A stretch of 64,000 bases of DNA from CAUYUA01 sp963575675 (lineage in GTDB: Bacteria > Pseudomonadota > Alphaproteobacteria > Azospirillales > Azospirillaceae), in assembly GCA_963575675.1 (NCBI GenBank), contig CAUYUA010000261.1, positions 18,121 to 82,120 of the forward strand, given 5' to 3'. Under the pieces are notes generated by a model. It saw nothing but the letters and a program-made list of their open reading frames with translations, searched no databases and had not been told where the DNA came from. This document shows positions 55,312-63,752 of this stretch, piece by piece (position 1 is the stretch's first letter; each line of letters starts with the position of its first letter). The position numbers were made by a program, and so were the translations under genes.

Positions 55312-55337
55312 AAAGCGGCTTTTAAGCCGCTTTGTTT
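55312..55337 (+). terminator. Rho-independent terminator after flgD
   Basis: AAAGCGGCTT pairs with AAGCCGCTTT around a very short loop, 14 bases after the flgD stop, and is followed by a weak T-rich stretch (TTTGTTTCG). It closes the fliK-flgD transcript. Confidence 0.8.
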
Positions 55338-55499
55338 CGTCGGTCGGATGAGTTTGTCTCTTACGGCCTTTTTCCTTAAAATAATCTCGAACAACAATCA
55401 TTTGTTATGAGCTTTGGAACTCTGATCCGGGTTGATTGACTTGGGTCAAGGGACGAACTCGCCGAATCGTCTCTCTATATTGTCGAGAAAGCGGTTCGG

Positions 55500-55790
55500 T
55501 TTGCCCCCAAGAGCGATTGCATTATGCTGTGTTGTGGCCAGAAGGGCCAATTAAGCAACATAGTGGCTAGAAGAGCCGCCTCTCTTGGGTTTAATTTTCG
55601 AGTCGGATGTTTTGTATGGCGTTCGATCGGGAATATAAACTACGCCGCTTGCTTTGGCGTCCTGTCAGAATCGACAGGACGCAGCGGTAAATTTAGGCGG
55701 GTGTAGTTGTTTTGCTTTTTCTTCTCTTCTCTTCTCGTTATGCGTCTCTGTTGCGGCAGACGAAATTTGTCTGCCGTTTTTTCGCGGCGC
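55500..55790 (+). ncRNA. Candidate structured RNA with terminator in the flgD-cysQ gap
   Basis: The 687-base gap between flgD and the convergent cysQ has no credible gene but several hairpins on one strand. TGGCC-AGAA-GGCCA-like and GGCTAGAAGAGCC units lie at about 55526-55580, and a 10-bp perfect stem (GCGTCCTGTC / GACAGGACGC) at 55657-55682 is enclosed by CCGCT / AGCGG. GGCAGAC / GTCTGCC with a T6 run at 55755-55782 makes a good terminator, with no gene upstream that needs it. This pattern suits an independent small RNA, but I cannot name a family. Confidence 0.35.
55755..55782 (+). terminator. Strong Rho-independent terminator
   Basis: A perfect 7-bp stem GGCAGAC / GTCTGCC with loop GAAATTT is followed by G and six T. 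The cysQ stop lies about 200 bases further on the opposite strand, so this terminator serves a plus-strand transcript starting somewhere in 55340-55740. Confidence 0.75.
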
Positions 55791-55985
55791 CAAGGTTTTT
55801 TTGCGCCGCCAAGGACGAAAGCCCTTCTTATCCCCATTATGCCGAATGTTTGATAAATTCGGCTGCGCACACGAGCACACATCACCGCAGTCGCAGCGGG
55901 ACACCGTCGCAAACGAAGCGTCAATCAATGGGCGCGATTTTATATCACGCCTCAATAATTTTTAGGGGCTGTTTCGCTCTTTTTG

Positions 55986-56774
55986 TTAGCGTTCGTGACT
56001 GGCCGAACCGCCACAGGCTATAAACGAAGGGTTTGAAAAATTCGGCTTGCCATAACGTAAAGGCCATCCCTCGGCAGTCACCACCTTACCGCCCGCCGCC
56101 GTCAAAATGGCTTGTCCGCCGGCGGTGTCCCATTCTCTGGTCGTACCGAATCGAGGGTATAAATCTGCTTCGCCCAACGCGATCAACCCAAATTTCAAGG
56201 CGCTGCCGCGTAAACACCGTTCTTTTACCTTTAATCCCGATAAATACCGCTCTAAAGCCGACTCGTTGTTGTGATTGCGGCTGGTGACGACGGTTAGCCC
56301 TTTGATGCGAGCCGGGCGCACAGTGATTTTGTGCGTCTCTTTGCCGGGGCTTCGATGCGTGGCGCGCGGCGTTCTGCCGGTTAAATCACCAGTCCATAGA
56401 TCGTTTGTCGCCGGAGCGCACACCACTCCAAGTATCGGGCGTTCGTTGTCGATTAATCCGATGCTGACGGCGAAATCGTCGGAGCGTGTAAGAAATTCGC
56501 GTGTGCCGTCCAAAGGATCCACCAACCAATAGCGTTGGCCGTGAATATTGGGTAGTGCTCCGACAGACGCCGCTTCCTCGCCGATGACCGGCCAGGATGG
56601 CGTTAGGTGGTGAAGCCCGGCTGTGATCAGAGCCTCCGCTTCGCGATCGGCGACCGTTACGGGGGAACCATCGGATTTTATTTCGCCTTTAACTCCTTGT
56701 TCGTAATGTTTCATGATCAGGCGACCGGCGTCTTCGGCCAGTTGTCCGAGGCTTTCAATCAAGGATGTGGGCAT
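55986..56774 (-). CDS. cysQ: 3'(2'),5'-bisphosphate nucleotidase CysQ
   Basis: CysQ hydrolyses adenosine 3',5'-bisphosphate, the by-product of sulfate assimilation. The 262-residue protein belongs to the inositol monophosphatase fold. Metal-binding motifs are GEEAASVG (about residue 66), the WLVDPLDGTREF motif (about 84-95) and the C-terminal REWDTAGGQAILTAAGG (about 214-230). All catalytic acids are present. It is a single gene, convergent with flgD. The gene is preceded on its own strand by a short AT-rich region shared with a divergent secreted protein gene. Confidence 0.95.
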   Translation of the reverse strand: MPTSLIESLGQLAEDAGRLIMKHYEQGVKGEIKSDGSPVTVADREAEALITAGLHHLTPSWPVIGEEAASVGALPNIHGQRYWLVDPLDGTREFLTRSDDFAVSIGLIDNERPILGVVCAPATNDLWTGDLTGRTPRATHRSPGKETHKITVRPARIKGLTVVTSRNHNNESALERYLSGLKVKERCLRGSALKFGLIALGEADLYPRFGTTREWDTAGGQAILTAAGGKVVTAEGWPLRYGKPNFSNPSFIACGGSASHER

Positions 56775-56956
56775 TGTTTTGCCGTTTGCGAGAAGAGCAT
56801 TGAGCTTGCGTTGGGGCAGGCGTTGCGTTAGGGCAGGCGGATCTGTGTTGCATCGGAAAAACAGGAACTCAACGATAGCAGAAAGGAAAGAGTTCGGGTA
56901 TGGGTTTTGCGTCGTTTGTCTTTTTATTGTGATGTTTTACCATAAGAGTGGTTCTG

Positions 56957-57358
56957 ATGACGCAAAGAAAACACCATCGAAAGAGCGTGACATTGCTTGA
57001 ACTGGGCGCTGTTATGATTGGATTGGGCGTTATGCTTGGGTTGAGCGGCGCGGCTCAGGCGAGGGTTCCATCGTTCTGTGGCGAGAGCGATAGTGTGTTC
57101 ATCCTTGCCGAAACAGCCGACTACTGGGTGAATTTGTGTGGCGGTGATCTTCCGCATGTCTTGGTGATCTCCGGCAAGAATGATCGTAAGGTCATTAAAG
57201 CCGATCTGGATGACAGAAAAACCACGAGCGATGTCTTTGTGGCGCAAAAAAGCGGCGTTGTTTATCGGTTTGTTGCTGCTCCTGCATCGAAGGCTTCGTT
57301 AAGCGCTGCTCGTGGAGGGCAGTCTTTGTTCAAGCAGCCCGTGGTTCATATGGACTGA
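56957..57358 (+). CDS. Secreted hypothetical protein
   Basis: The protein has about 133 residues. A basic start (MTQRKHHRK) is followed by a hydrophobic segment (LLELGAVMIGLGVMLGLSGA) with an AQA cleavage site near residue 35, so it is exported to the periplasm. The mature part has two Cys (FCGES and NLCGGD) that could form a disulfide and a beta-rich pattern (SVFILAETADYWVNLCGGDLP). I do not recognise the family with certainty. A GTG three codons earlier (56948) is an alternative start. Confidence 0.68.
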   Translation: MTQRKHHRKSVTLLELGAVMIGLGVMLGLSGAAQARVPSFCGESDSVFILAETADYWVNLCGGDLPHVLVISGKNDRKVIKADLDDRKTTSDVFVAQKSGVVYRFVAAPASKASLSAARGGQSLFKQPVVHMD

Positions 57359-57385
57359 TTTTTGGTTTTCCTGAATAAAAATCAG

Positions 57386-57483
57386 ATGGGTTCAGGGACT
57401 GCGCATCTTGTATGCCGGGGGTCATAAGGGGGATTTCTCTTCCTCTTATCTTCGGCGGTCAGGAGCGCATTCTTTGAACTCGT
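57386..57483. repeat. Diverged palindromic element (copy 12)
   Basis: ATGGGTTCAGGGACTGCGCAT, a GGGGGTCATAAGGGGGA stretch, and GGTCAGGAGCGCATTCTTTGAAC. The outer module has many changes, but the layout is kept. It follows the secreted hypothetical gene. Confidence 0.7.
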
Positions 57484-57652
57484 CTAATTTGTTATTTTTT
57501 TGTTGCGTTTTGTTTATCGGTGTTTTCTTCATTTGATGACATTGTTGGCGAGAGGGGCGTCATTGGGACATTTCTGGGCTTGCAGATGGTCGCCGTTGTC
57601 CCTAATGTTGCTCATCATTTTCCGTATTTGGGAGCATGCGGTTACGACCATG

Positions 57653-58894
57653 ATGGGATCTGCGCCAACAGACGTGAAAAAGGTGGTTCTCGCCTATTCC
57701 GGCGGTCTCGACACCTCGGTCATCTTGCGCTGGTTGCAGGAGACCTATCACTGTGAAGTCGTGACTTTCACTGCCGACATCGGTCAGGGCGAAGAGGTCG
57801 AGCCCGCGCGGCGTAAAGCTGAAATGCTCGGCATTCAACCTGATAACATCTTCATCGAGGATTTGCGCGAAGAGTTCGTTCGGGATTTCGTTTTCCCGAT
57901 GTTTCGCGCAAACGCTTTGTATGAAGGCGTTTACTTGCTTGGAACTTCGATTGCTCGGCCTTTGATCGCCAAGCGCCAAATTGAGATTGCTCGTCTTGTC
58001 GGAGCGGACGCCGTTGCTCACGGCGCCACCGGAAAAGGCAACGATCAGGTGCGATTCGAACTTACCTATTACGCCTTGAAGCCCGATATCAAAGTTATTG
58101 CTCCATGGCGTCAGTGGCAACTGAACTCGCGCACTGTGCTGATCGACTACGCTGAAAAACACCAAATTCCTATAGCCAAAGATAAACGCGGCGAGGCTCC
58201 TTACTCCACGGACGCTAATTTGCTCCATATCTCTTACGAGGGCAAGGCGTTGGAAGACCCGTGGGTCGAGCCTGACGAGGATATGTTTACACGCACCGTG
58301 GCGCCGGAAAAAGCTCCCGACCATCCCACTTATGTCGAGATCGCTTTCGAGCGCGGCGATGCGGTGGCTGTGGATGGCGTTTCCTTGTCTCCGGCGAAAT
58401 TGCTGGCGCGACTCAATGATTTGGCCGGAGCCAACGGCATTGGTCGTTTGGATTTGGTCGAGAATCGCTTCGTCGGCATGAAGTCGCGTGGAGTCTATGA
58501 GACGCCTGGTGGAACCGTCTTGTTGGCCGCGCATCGCGCGATGGAGAGTTTGACATTGGATCGTGGCGCGATGCATCTGAAAGATGATCTTATGCCGCGT
58601 TACGCCGAGCTGATCTATAATGGATTCTGGTATAGTCCCGAGCGTGAAGCGTTGCAGGCTTTAATTGATAAAACTCAAGAAGCCGTCAACGGCACTGTGC
58701 GTTTGAAATTGTTCAAAGGCGCAGTGGTGGTTGTGGGGCGTAAATCTCCGAACTCGTTGTATCGTTTGGATTATGTGACCTTCGAGGCGGACAGCGTCTA
58801 TAATCAGAAAGACGCAGAAGGCTTCATCAAGTTGAATGCCTTGCGTTTACGGCTGGGCGCTATGGCTCGCAAGCGGGCTGAGAGTAATGCATAA
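57653..58894 (+). CDS. argG: Argininosuccinate synthase
   Basis: ArgG joins citrulline and aspartate using ATP in arginine synthesis. The protein has about 413 residues. It has the P-loop-like AYSGGLDTSVILRWL (about residue 13), FTADIGQGEEVEPAR, the citrulline/aspartate motif GATGKGNDQVRFELTYYAL (about 118) and KDKRGEAPYSTDANLLHISYEGKALEDPW split at about 180-208. Two adjacent ATG (57650 and 57653) could start it; an upstream extension to 57500 lacks family residues. It is intact, unlike argC 3 kb away. Confidence 0.97.
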   Translation: MGSAPTDVKKVVLAYSGGLDTSVILRWLQETYHCEVVTFTADIGQGEEVEPARRKAEMLGIQPDNIFIEDLREEFVRDFVFPMFRANALYEGVYLLGTSIARPLIAKRQIEIARLVGADAVAHGATGKGNDQVRFELTYYALKPDIKVIAPWRQWQLNSRTVLIDYAEKHQIPIAKDKRGEAPYSTDANLLHISYEGKALEDPWVEPDEDMFTRTVAPEKAPDHPTYVEIAFERGDAVAVDGVSLSPAKLLARLNDLAGANGIGRLDLVENRFVGMKSRGVYETPGGTVLLAAHRAMESLTLDRGAMHLKDDLMPRYAELIYNGFWYSPEREALQALIDKTQEAVNGTVRLKLFKGAVVVVGRKSPNSLYRLDYVTFEADSVYNQKDAEGFIKLNALRLRLGAMARKRAESNA

Positions 58895-58909
58895 ATCTGT
58901 TTAACAAAT

Positions 58910-58954
58910 AAACTGAATGGGTCCGAGAGCTGTGATTCCGGACTCATTCAGTTT
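58910..58954. terminator. Palindromic remnant after argG (copy 13)
   Basis: AAACTGAATGGGTCC pairs with GGACTCATTCAGTTT around GAGAGCTGTGATTCC. The stem is about 14 bp. It is the outer module of the palindromic family with little else. It begins 16 bases after the argG stop and may act as its terminator. Confidence 0.75.
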
Positions 58955-59012
58955 CTATGTGATCTATATGAAAAGTCGGAAATCGTATATCGACTTCGGC
59001 TTGTCGGCGTAA

Positions 59013-59756
59013 TTATTTTCTCCGGCGCTCTTCCAGTCTCTGGGCTCGGCTCTCAGGATCTGGGTGAGATGATAGTATTTTGTTCATAAACCCACCTTTG
59101 TTATCTCCGCCTAACTTACGAAGAGCCGACGATGGGGCTTTAGGCGATGCGTTGGCTGCAATAGCGATATCAAATCCATAGTCATTGGCTTCTTGTTCCT
59201 CAGACTGTGAAAATTGAGCGTTTATCACTTCTTCCATAAAACTTCCAAGTTGAGATCCTGCAATTTGACCAACCGCTCCATTAACCATGGATAATCCTGC
59301 GCGTCCTGCGTGCGCTGTGTGATATACTTGCATTTTTTCGCGAACATGGCCTTTGGCGACATGTCCGATTTCATGGCCTATCACATACTTAAGCTCGTCA
59401 TCTGTCATCTTATCCATAAGGCCGCTATATACTCTGACGCTACCATCTGATGACGCAAACGCATTGAGTTCAGGCGTAATGTAAACTTTAAATTTTAATG
59501 GTTGTCCATTAACAGAGCGGTATGATGACGTTAACCGATTCAATCTTTTCGAATAAGAACTTTCTGGCGGGGCGATTTTGTTGGAATCGTCTGATTTTTG
59601 AATCATCTCTTTGCTGAAAGCAATTATTTTTTCATCATCTAGAGTTGCAAGTTCGAATGCTGATTGTCCAACATCCAAAAGACTACTATAGTTCGTTGCT
59701 ACGTTTCCTATGCATCCACTTAGGATAAAAACGCAAAGCATCGGCGTTAAGCGCAT
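59013..59756 (-). CDS. M48-family peptidase lipoprotein
   Basis: This 247-residue protein starts MRLTPMLCVFILSGCIGN, where LSGC is a lipobox with Cys15 as the lipid-attachment site, so it is anchored in a membrane facing the periplasm. The M48 zinc motif HEIGHVAKGH lies at about residue 129, with the third ligand in EEQEANDYGF at about 188. The C terminus has the typical LSSHPDPESRAQRL. It resembles LoiP/YcaL-type membrane-quality proteases. A good AAGGAG lies 22 bases upstream, before a different short frame of eight codons that overlaps this start. Confidence 0.88.
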   Translation of the reverse strand: MRLTPMLCVFILSGCIGNVATNYSSLLDVGQSAFELATLDDEKIIAFSKEMIQKSDDSNKIAPPESSYSKRLNRLTSSYRSVNGQPLKFKVYITPELNAFASSDGSVRVYSGLMDKMTDDELKYVIGHEIGHVAKGHVREKMQVYHTAHAGRAGLSMVNGAVGQIAGSQLGSFMEEVINAQFSQSEEQEANDYGFDIAIAANASPKAPSSALRKLGGDNKGGFMNKILSSHPDPESRAQRLEERRRK

Positions 59757-60950
59757 TGTAATGCGGTTTTCATACTTTCTCCTTCTGAATTTTTTCGAGA
59801 GCGACGCGTCTTTAGAAATATAGAAAAGAAATATAGACAAAGTTGTTTTCATTTAAGACTGTTGAAGATTCACAAAACCCCATCAGGTGAGTAGGGCTCT
59901 GCCTGGACCGCCAAAGATCGGGATGTGGGGATCTCTGAGTTTGTAAAAAGTTTAGAGAGAGTGGGTTTTTGTTAATGGCGTCATAACAGGACATTGAGGT
60001 GACGCCAGTTTCCACTCTCAACTTTTCTATTGTCAAGAATAACATTTAGAGTGAGGCGTTGCCTCTTATTCTTCATCTGTTCTGCTCGTGGGGACTTCAT
60101 GCCTTCTACGGCACAGTGGAGCCGGGCGGCAATGGATTCGTCGATGGTTTTCCACGAACAGAGTAGAATAAAGACACGAATAGCGGCGGCGAGTTGAGAT
60201 TTCTGTGCAAACCGTCGATACGGTTGACGATGTCGGCTGCAGACTGTCTTTTGGATCATCGCCGCTGGGAACGCCATGATCGACGATTTCGTCGAAGCCC
60301 TCAGAACAGCCATTCCAGACAAATCGTGGTTCGGCGCCATTGATGTTGAAATTGCGAAACTTTCACGGTTCTTGTATCTTCAGGCATTATTTTCCTGACC
60401 GTAAGCGTGCGCGTCTTTTGAAGCAAATGAGCGAAATATGTTTTCTTCCAGGTGCTTTATAAGCGTTTGGCCGCTGTTTTTTTGAGAGTGAAGAGAGTGC
60501 ATCCGTAGCGGTTGCATTTTTCAGGACGAGACAAAGGAAGCAGAACAAATTTCGTGTGGCGCCGAAACAGGAATCTAAAGAGTTGTAGCACGCACCACCC
60601 AACATTTTCGCGCCGCGTGTAACATTATCCTTATTAACGTCAGATGTCAAGCGATAAAATAATCTGCTCATTGTGCTTTTGGGGCGAAATTCGACCAAAC
60701 CAGACTTCAGTTTTGTCTGTTTTCGCCTGTGCTAACCTGTGAGGGCTCAAGAGTGGGGTCTGGTCACGTTGGATATTCGCGTCGATCGGTTTTTCTGGTT
60801 TCGTTATTGAAGGATTTATCACTGTTCACATTATTGAGATTGCTCGGTGTTGTGTTTTGTTTTTCATATAATTTGTAATGCTTGGCGTTTCTTCTCTTCA
60901 TGCGTGTATTGCAGGGGGAATATGTCCTATTTTTGTTAATATTCACAACA
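59757..60950. other. Long stretch without a supported gene
   Basis: About 1.2 kb shows only short, unconvincing ORFs. One minus-strand ORF (59981-60340) and a plus-strand 40-codon run starting MIDDFVEALRTAIPDKSW near 60274 may be decayed genes. The region borders the damaged argC-rpsI stretch, so a gene lost to frameshifts cannot be excluded. Confidence 0.5.
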
Positions 60951-61060
60951 AATTAAAAGGGCCCGGAGGTTATGTTGTTGGTCGCGGAAGAGTTCAAAGA
61001 GGAAAAAATCTCTCTGAGTTTCCCTATGACCAGCGACTTAATCTCCGGACCCTTTTAATT
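60951..61060. repeat. Diverged palindromic element (copy 14)
   Basis: AATTAAAAGGGCCCGGAGGT at the left pairs with ATCTCCGGACCCTTTTAATT at the right. The centre has TGGTCGCGG and CCAGCGAC and an AAGAGG/CTCTCT hairpin. The overall plan matches the family, but the G/C hairpin is gone. It lies just after the 3' end of the degraded argC. Confidence 0.75.
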
Positions 61061-61099
61061 TTTTCGACTATTGCCGCATGAGTGAAATGTGATTGGGAA

Positions 61100-62066
61100 G
61101 AGCGGGCTTGGTCGAGGCCCATGGTTTCGATTAAAATCATGACGTTCATATTCTGAATAGCTTGACCAAGCGCTCTTCACCAGATTGTCGATGACGGAGA
61201 CGATGATCGCTGAACGTATGATTTGGGAAGACGCCGATCAGGCAGGCGTTAAGCCTGACGTCCTGGTTGCGGGAGCGACCCGGCAGGGACGATGTGACAA
61301 AAGGCTCGTCTTTGTACTTGGCTCCAGAGCGGCGCGCAATCGTCTTTTAGACCTGGTCGGCCAGCTTATTAGTAGGATGATGGCGCCGCGATCTGGGAAT
61401 GAGGTGGCGAAGGAGATCGACCGGACGTCCTGCGGCGAGGCGCACCTGTTCAACTTCAGGCATATGGCGATGCTAACCGACGCCATATGCATGGCAGCCT
61501 TCACTGACTCTGCAGAAGAGATTGCCTGTTTTGCGTCGCGCCTGGCGCCGGAGACGCCGGATTTGGCGTCGATTACGATTCCGCCGGACCAATCATTTCT
61601 TCGAGAGCAGGGAATCAACGGCAGAGCGCTGTGGGATAGCATCCCGGATTAGCACGAGCCCGCTTTGCGCACACCCTACGACAGCCGGTGAGCCATGACG
61701 GCCTGAGTTTGCAATTCGGGCGCTTTGTGCTCGTGACCATACCACTCGGCGTAGTTGCGACTCGTGAGTCGGAAATCGGCTGAAAGATCGACTATTTCAA
61801 CGCGCAGTTTGAGACGATCTCTGCGTTGTGGCGCGGCAGAGTTGCAAAAGGCGAAATCAATGGACGACCAATTAACGTCACGATTTTGCGTTGGGCAAAT
61901 TATAGGGCCAGATGGGAACATATCGCCTACGCGCTTCCGGCTTGCCGTTCAGCGGTGAGTGTCCGCAATTCGGCGGTGGATGGCGACCAGCATCCGCACC
62001 AATTCCGCACCGGTGCAGCTGCTGGCTGAGAATGGCGATTCGGATTTTGGTCGTGGAGGTTGGCAT
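61100..62066 (-). pseudogene. argC: N-acetyl-gamma-glutamyl-phosphate reductase, multiply frameshifted
   Basis: Read on the minus strand in shifting frames, this is ArgC, the NADPH enzyme of step three of arginine synthesis. Recognisable pieces in order are MPTSTTKIRIAIL, TGAELVRMLV, LRTLTAERQAG, YNLPNAK, DWSSIDFAFC, EIVDLSADFRLT, YAEWYGHEHKAPELQTQAV, the active-site ANPGCYPT, GGIVIDAKSGVSGA, KRRLRAALEP, VIDNLVK and MNVMILIETMGLDQA. Frame changes occur every 15-40 codons, nearly all as small deletions, and the span is shorter than a full gene. Substitutions are few. It follows rpsI as usual. The plus-strand ORF 61185-61652 is its antisense shadow. Confidence 0.9.
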
Positions 62067-62152
62067 AGCAATAATTCCGGAAAGAGTGGAAAATGTACCG
62101 ATTCCGAAAGCGGTGATTGAAGCCGCTTTCGGGACCGAGAGAAGAGGAAATG

Positions 62153-62648
62153 TTAACGCTGAGAACTGGAAGCTGCGTCGGGCTTTGGCGCGACCGTATT
62201 TTTTGCGCTCGACGACACGGCTGTCGCGCGGGCGCGAACTTCGGCTGTAACTGCGCACGCGGAGGGTCGTAGTAGGTCAGGGTAGAGATGCCGTGACGCA
62301 CGGCGCCGGCTTGCCGGATAAGCCGCCGTTGACGGTGACTTCGACGTCGAACTGACTTGCGCGATCGACCAGCAAGAAGGGCTGGTTGATGATCATGCGC
62401 AACACCGGACGAGCGAAGTAGACGGTGACGTCGCGGCCGTTGACGGTGATTTTGCCGGAGCCGCGCTTGATCCAGACGCGAGCAACGGCGTCTTTGCGCT
62501 TTCCGGTGGCGTAGGCGCGTCCGAATGCGTCAAGCTTGGGGGCTGCGGGCTCATTGACTGCGGCGGCGACGGCTCCGGCTTGCGGAGCGCCCTCGGCGAC
62601 GGAGCCCAGGTCTTTAAGACTGCTAAGGGTAAGCGTTCCCTGCGCCAT
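62153..62648 (-). pseudogene. rpsI: Ribosomal protein S9, 3' end frameshifted
   Basis: S9 sits in the small ribosomal subunit, its C-terminal tail touching the P-site tRNA. The first 110 codons are intact, with an N-terminal extension and then FGRAYATGKRKDAVARVWIKRGSGKITVNG and so on to GGLSGK. A one-base deletion there leads to a stop at about 62279 (123 codons). The rest continues in other frames: RHGIS, TLTYYDP, RAQLQPKF, then DSRVVERKKYGRAKARRSFQFS, and a final two-base deletion before the expected KR stop. At least four small deletions are needed. It is five bases downstream of rplM. Confidence 0.9.
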
Positions 62649-62653
62649 GGCCC

Positions 62654-63118
62654 TTACATGCTCCTCTTGTTTTTCGGGTTCATCGCCGCTACGTCGAGCG
62701 GGATGGGCTGTTGCGCCTCGTGAGTGTGAGTCGGACCGGCGAATACGCGCAGGTGAGTCATTTGCCGACGACCAAGCGGGCCGCGCGGCACCATGCGCTC
62801 AACGGCCTTCGTGAGCACGCGCTCCGGGTGAGGGCCGTCAAGAATCTGTCCCTTGGAGCGGCCTTTGATGCCGCCGGGGTAGCCGGTGTGCCAGTAGAAC
62901 ATATCATCGCGACGCTTGTTGCCGGTAAGGCGAACTTTTTCGGCGTTGACGACAATGATGTTATCGCCGCAATCCATATGCGGCGTGAAGGTAGGCTTGT
63001 GTTTGCCGCGCAGGATATTGGCGAGGATGCTGGCCAGTCGACCAAGCACCAGTCCGTCGGCGTCGACAACGAACCATTGTTTGTCGATTTCAGACGGCTT
63101 GAGGGACAACGTTTTCAT
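62654..63118 (-). CDS. rplM: Ribosomal protein L13
   Basis: L13 is an early-assembling protein of the large subunit. The 154-residue protein is complete, starting MKTLSLKPSEIDKQWFVVDA and containing GRLASILANILRGKHKPTFTPH, DMFYWHTGYPGG and the MVPRGPLGRRQM motif. The start at 63118 is chosen from family length; upstream in-frame sequence to 63172 is rejected. It is the first gene of the usual rplM-rpsI operon and, unlike rpsI, shows no damage. Confidence 0.97.
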   Translation of the reverse strand: MKTLSLKPSEIDKQWFVVDADGLVLGRLASILANILRGKHKPTFTPHMDCGDNIIVVNAEKVRLTGNKRRDDMFYWHTGYPGGIKGRSKGQILDGPHPERVLTKAVERMVPRGPLGRRQMTHLRVFAGPTHTHEAQQPIPLDVAAMNPKNKRSM

Positions 63119-63477
63119 GGGCGCTCTCGAAACAATGAACCAAATGAATGCTCCGAACTTGGGTGCGCGCAAAATTCCCCGCCCGGGAGGCGCGCTGGAG
63201 CGATATCGAATATGTAGAGCGCATTCATTGCCGCGTCAACCGAAATTTGCGGAGGAAATCGGCGTTCGTAAGAAAAACGCGCGTTTTGGCAGAGGGTTAG
63301 GGGAGGTGGTATCCTGATGCCGTATGAGGGGCGCGACCTGCCGAAAAAAAATCGATCGAAAATGAAAAAAGCTCTGGACAGCCTTCGCGCTTTCGATTAT
63401 AAATCGGCCATCCGCTGCGGGCGACGCCCGATGGAAACGCCGAAAGGCTTCAACTTCCTAGAGCGGATGAATGGTGC
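63119..63477. other. Divergent region between rplM and tRNA-Phe
   Basis: This region should hold the rplM operon promoter on the minus strand and the tRNA promoter on the plus strand. A small plus-strand ORF of 56 codons (63317-63487, MPYEGRDLPKKNRSK and on) has a very good ribosome binding site (GGGAGGTGG seven bases before the ATG), but it runs into the tRNA. It may be a decayed or real small gene. Confidence 0.4.
63375..63403 (+). promoter_or_regulatory. Promoter of tRNA-Phe
   Basis: TGGACA (63375-63380) and TATAAA (63398-63403) are separated by exactly 17 bases, close to the housekeeping sigma consensus. The tRNA starts 75 bases further downstream, leaving a leader of about 68 bases. Confidence 0.65.
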
Positions 63478-63553
63478 GCCCAGGTAGCTCAGTTGGTAGA
63501 GCAGGGGACTGAAAATCCCCGTGTCGGCGGTTCAATTCCGTCCCTGGGCACCA
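63478..63553 (+). tRNA. tRNA-Phe (GAA)
   Basis: This 76-base cloverleaf has a perfect 7-bp acceptor stem (GCCCAGG / CCTGGGC), the D arm GCTCAGTTGGTAGAGC, the anticodon loop CTGAAAA with anticodon GAA, and the T arm GGCGG-TTCAATT-CCGTC. The 3' CCA is encoded. A run of T follows directly. Confidence 0.97.
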
Positions 63554-63658
63554 CTTTTTTTCTGATTGTTTATTTTGTGTGACGCCTCTAAGCTGCTTTC
63601 CTTTCCATGCGGTTTTTTTTGGGTTGCCCCGAATGAAATGTTTTCTATAAATAAAGGT

Positions 63659-63749
63659 TAGGGCCGGACCGTGTTCGGTCGTTAAACAGGGGAGCGAAAG
63701 CCCTCTTTATGATCGCCAATGATTAGGAACTCAGTCCTCTGACCCTTTC
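63659..63749. repeat. Diverged palindromic element (copy 15)
   Basis: GGGCCGGACCGTGTTCGGTCG, a GGGGAGC-GAAA-GCCCTC hairpin, then TTAGGAACTCAGTCC and TGACCC. It lies between tRNA-Phe and the convergent 3' end of the binding-protein gene, ending three bases before that gene's stop. Confidence 0.75.
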
Positions 63750-63752
63750 AAA

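Noticed and set aside
61185..61652. 155-codon plus-strand ORF
   Set aside because: It lies exactly antisense to readable ArgC pieces (GGIVIDAKSGVSGA, KRRLRAALEP), so it is a shadow of the degraded argC.
2133..63749. CRISPR array
   Set aside because: The repeats are long palindromes scattered singly between genes, not short regularly spaced repeats, and no cas gene is present.
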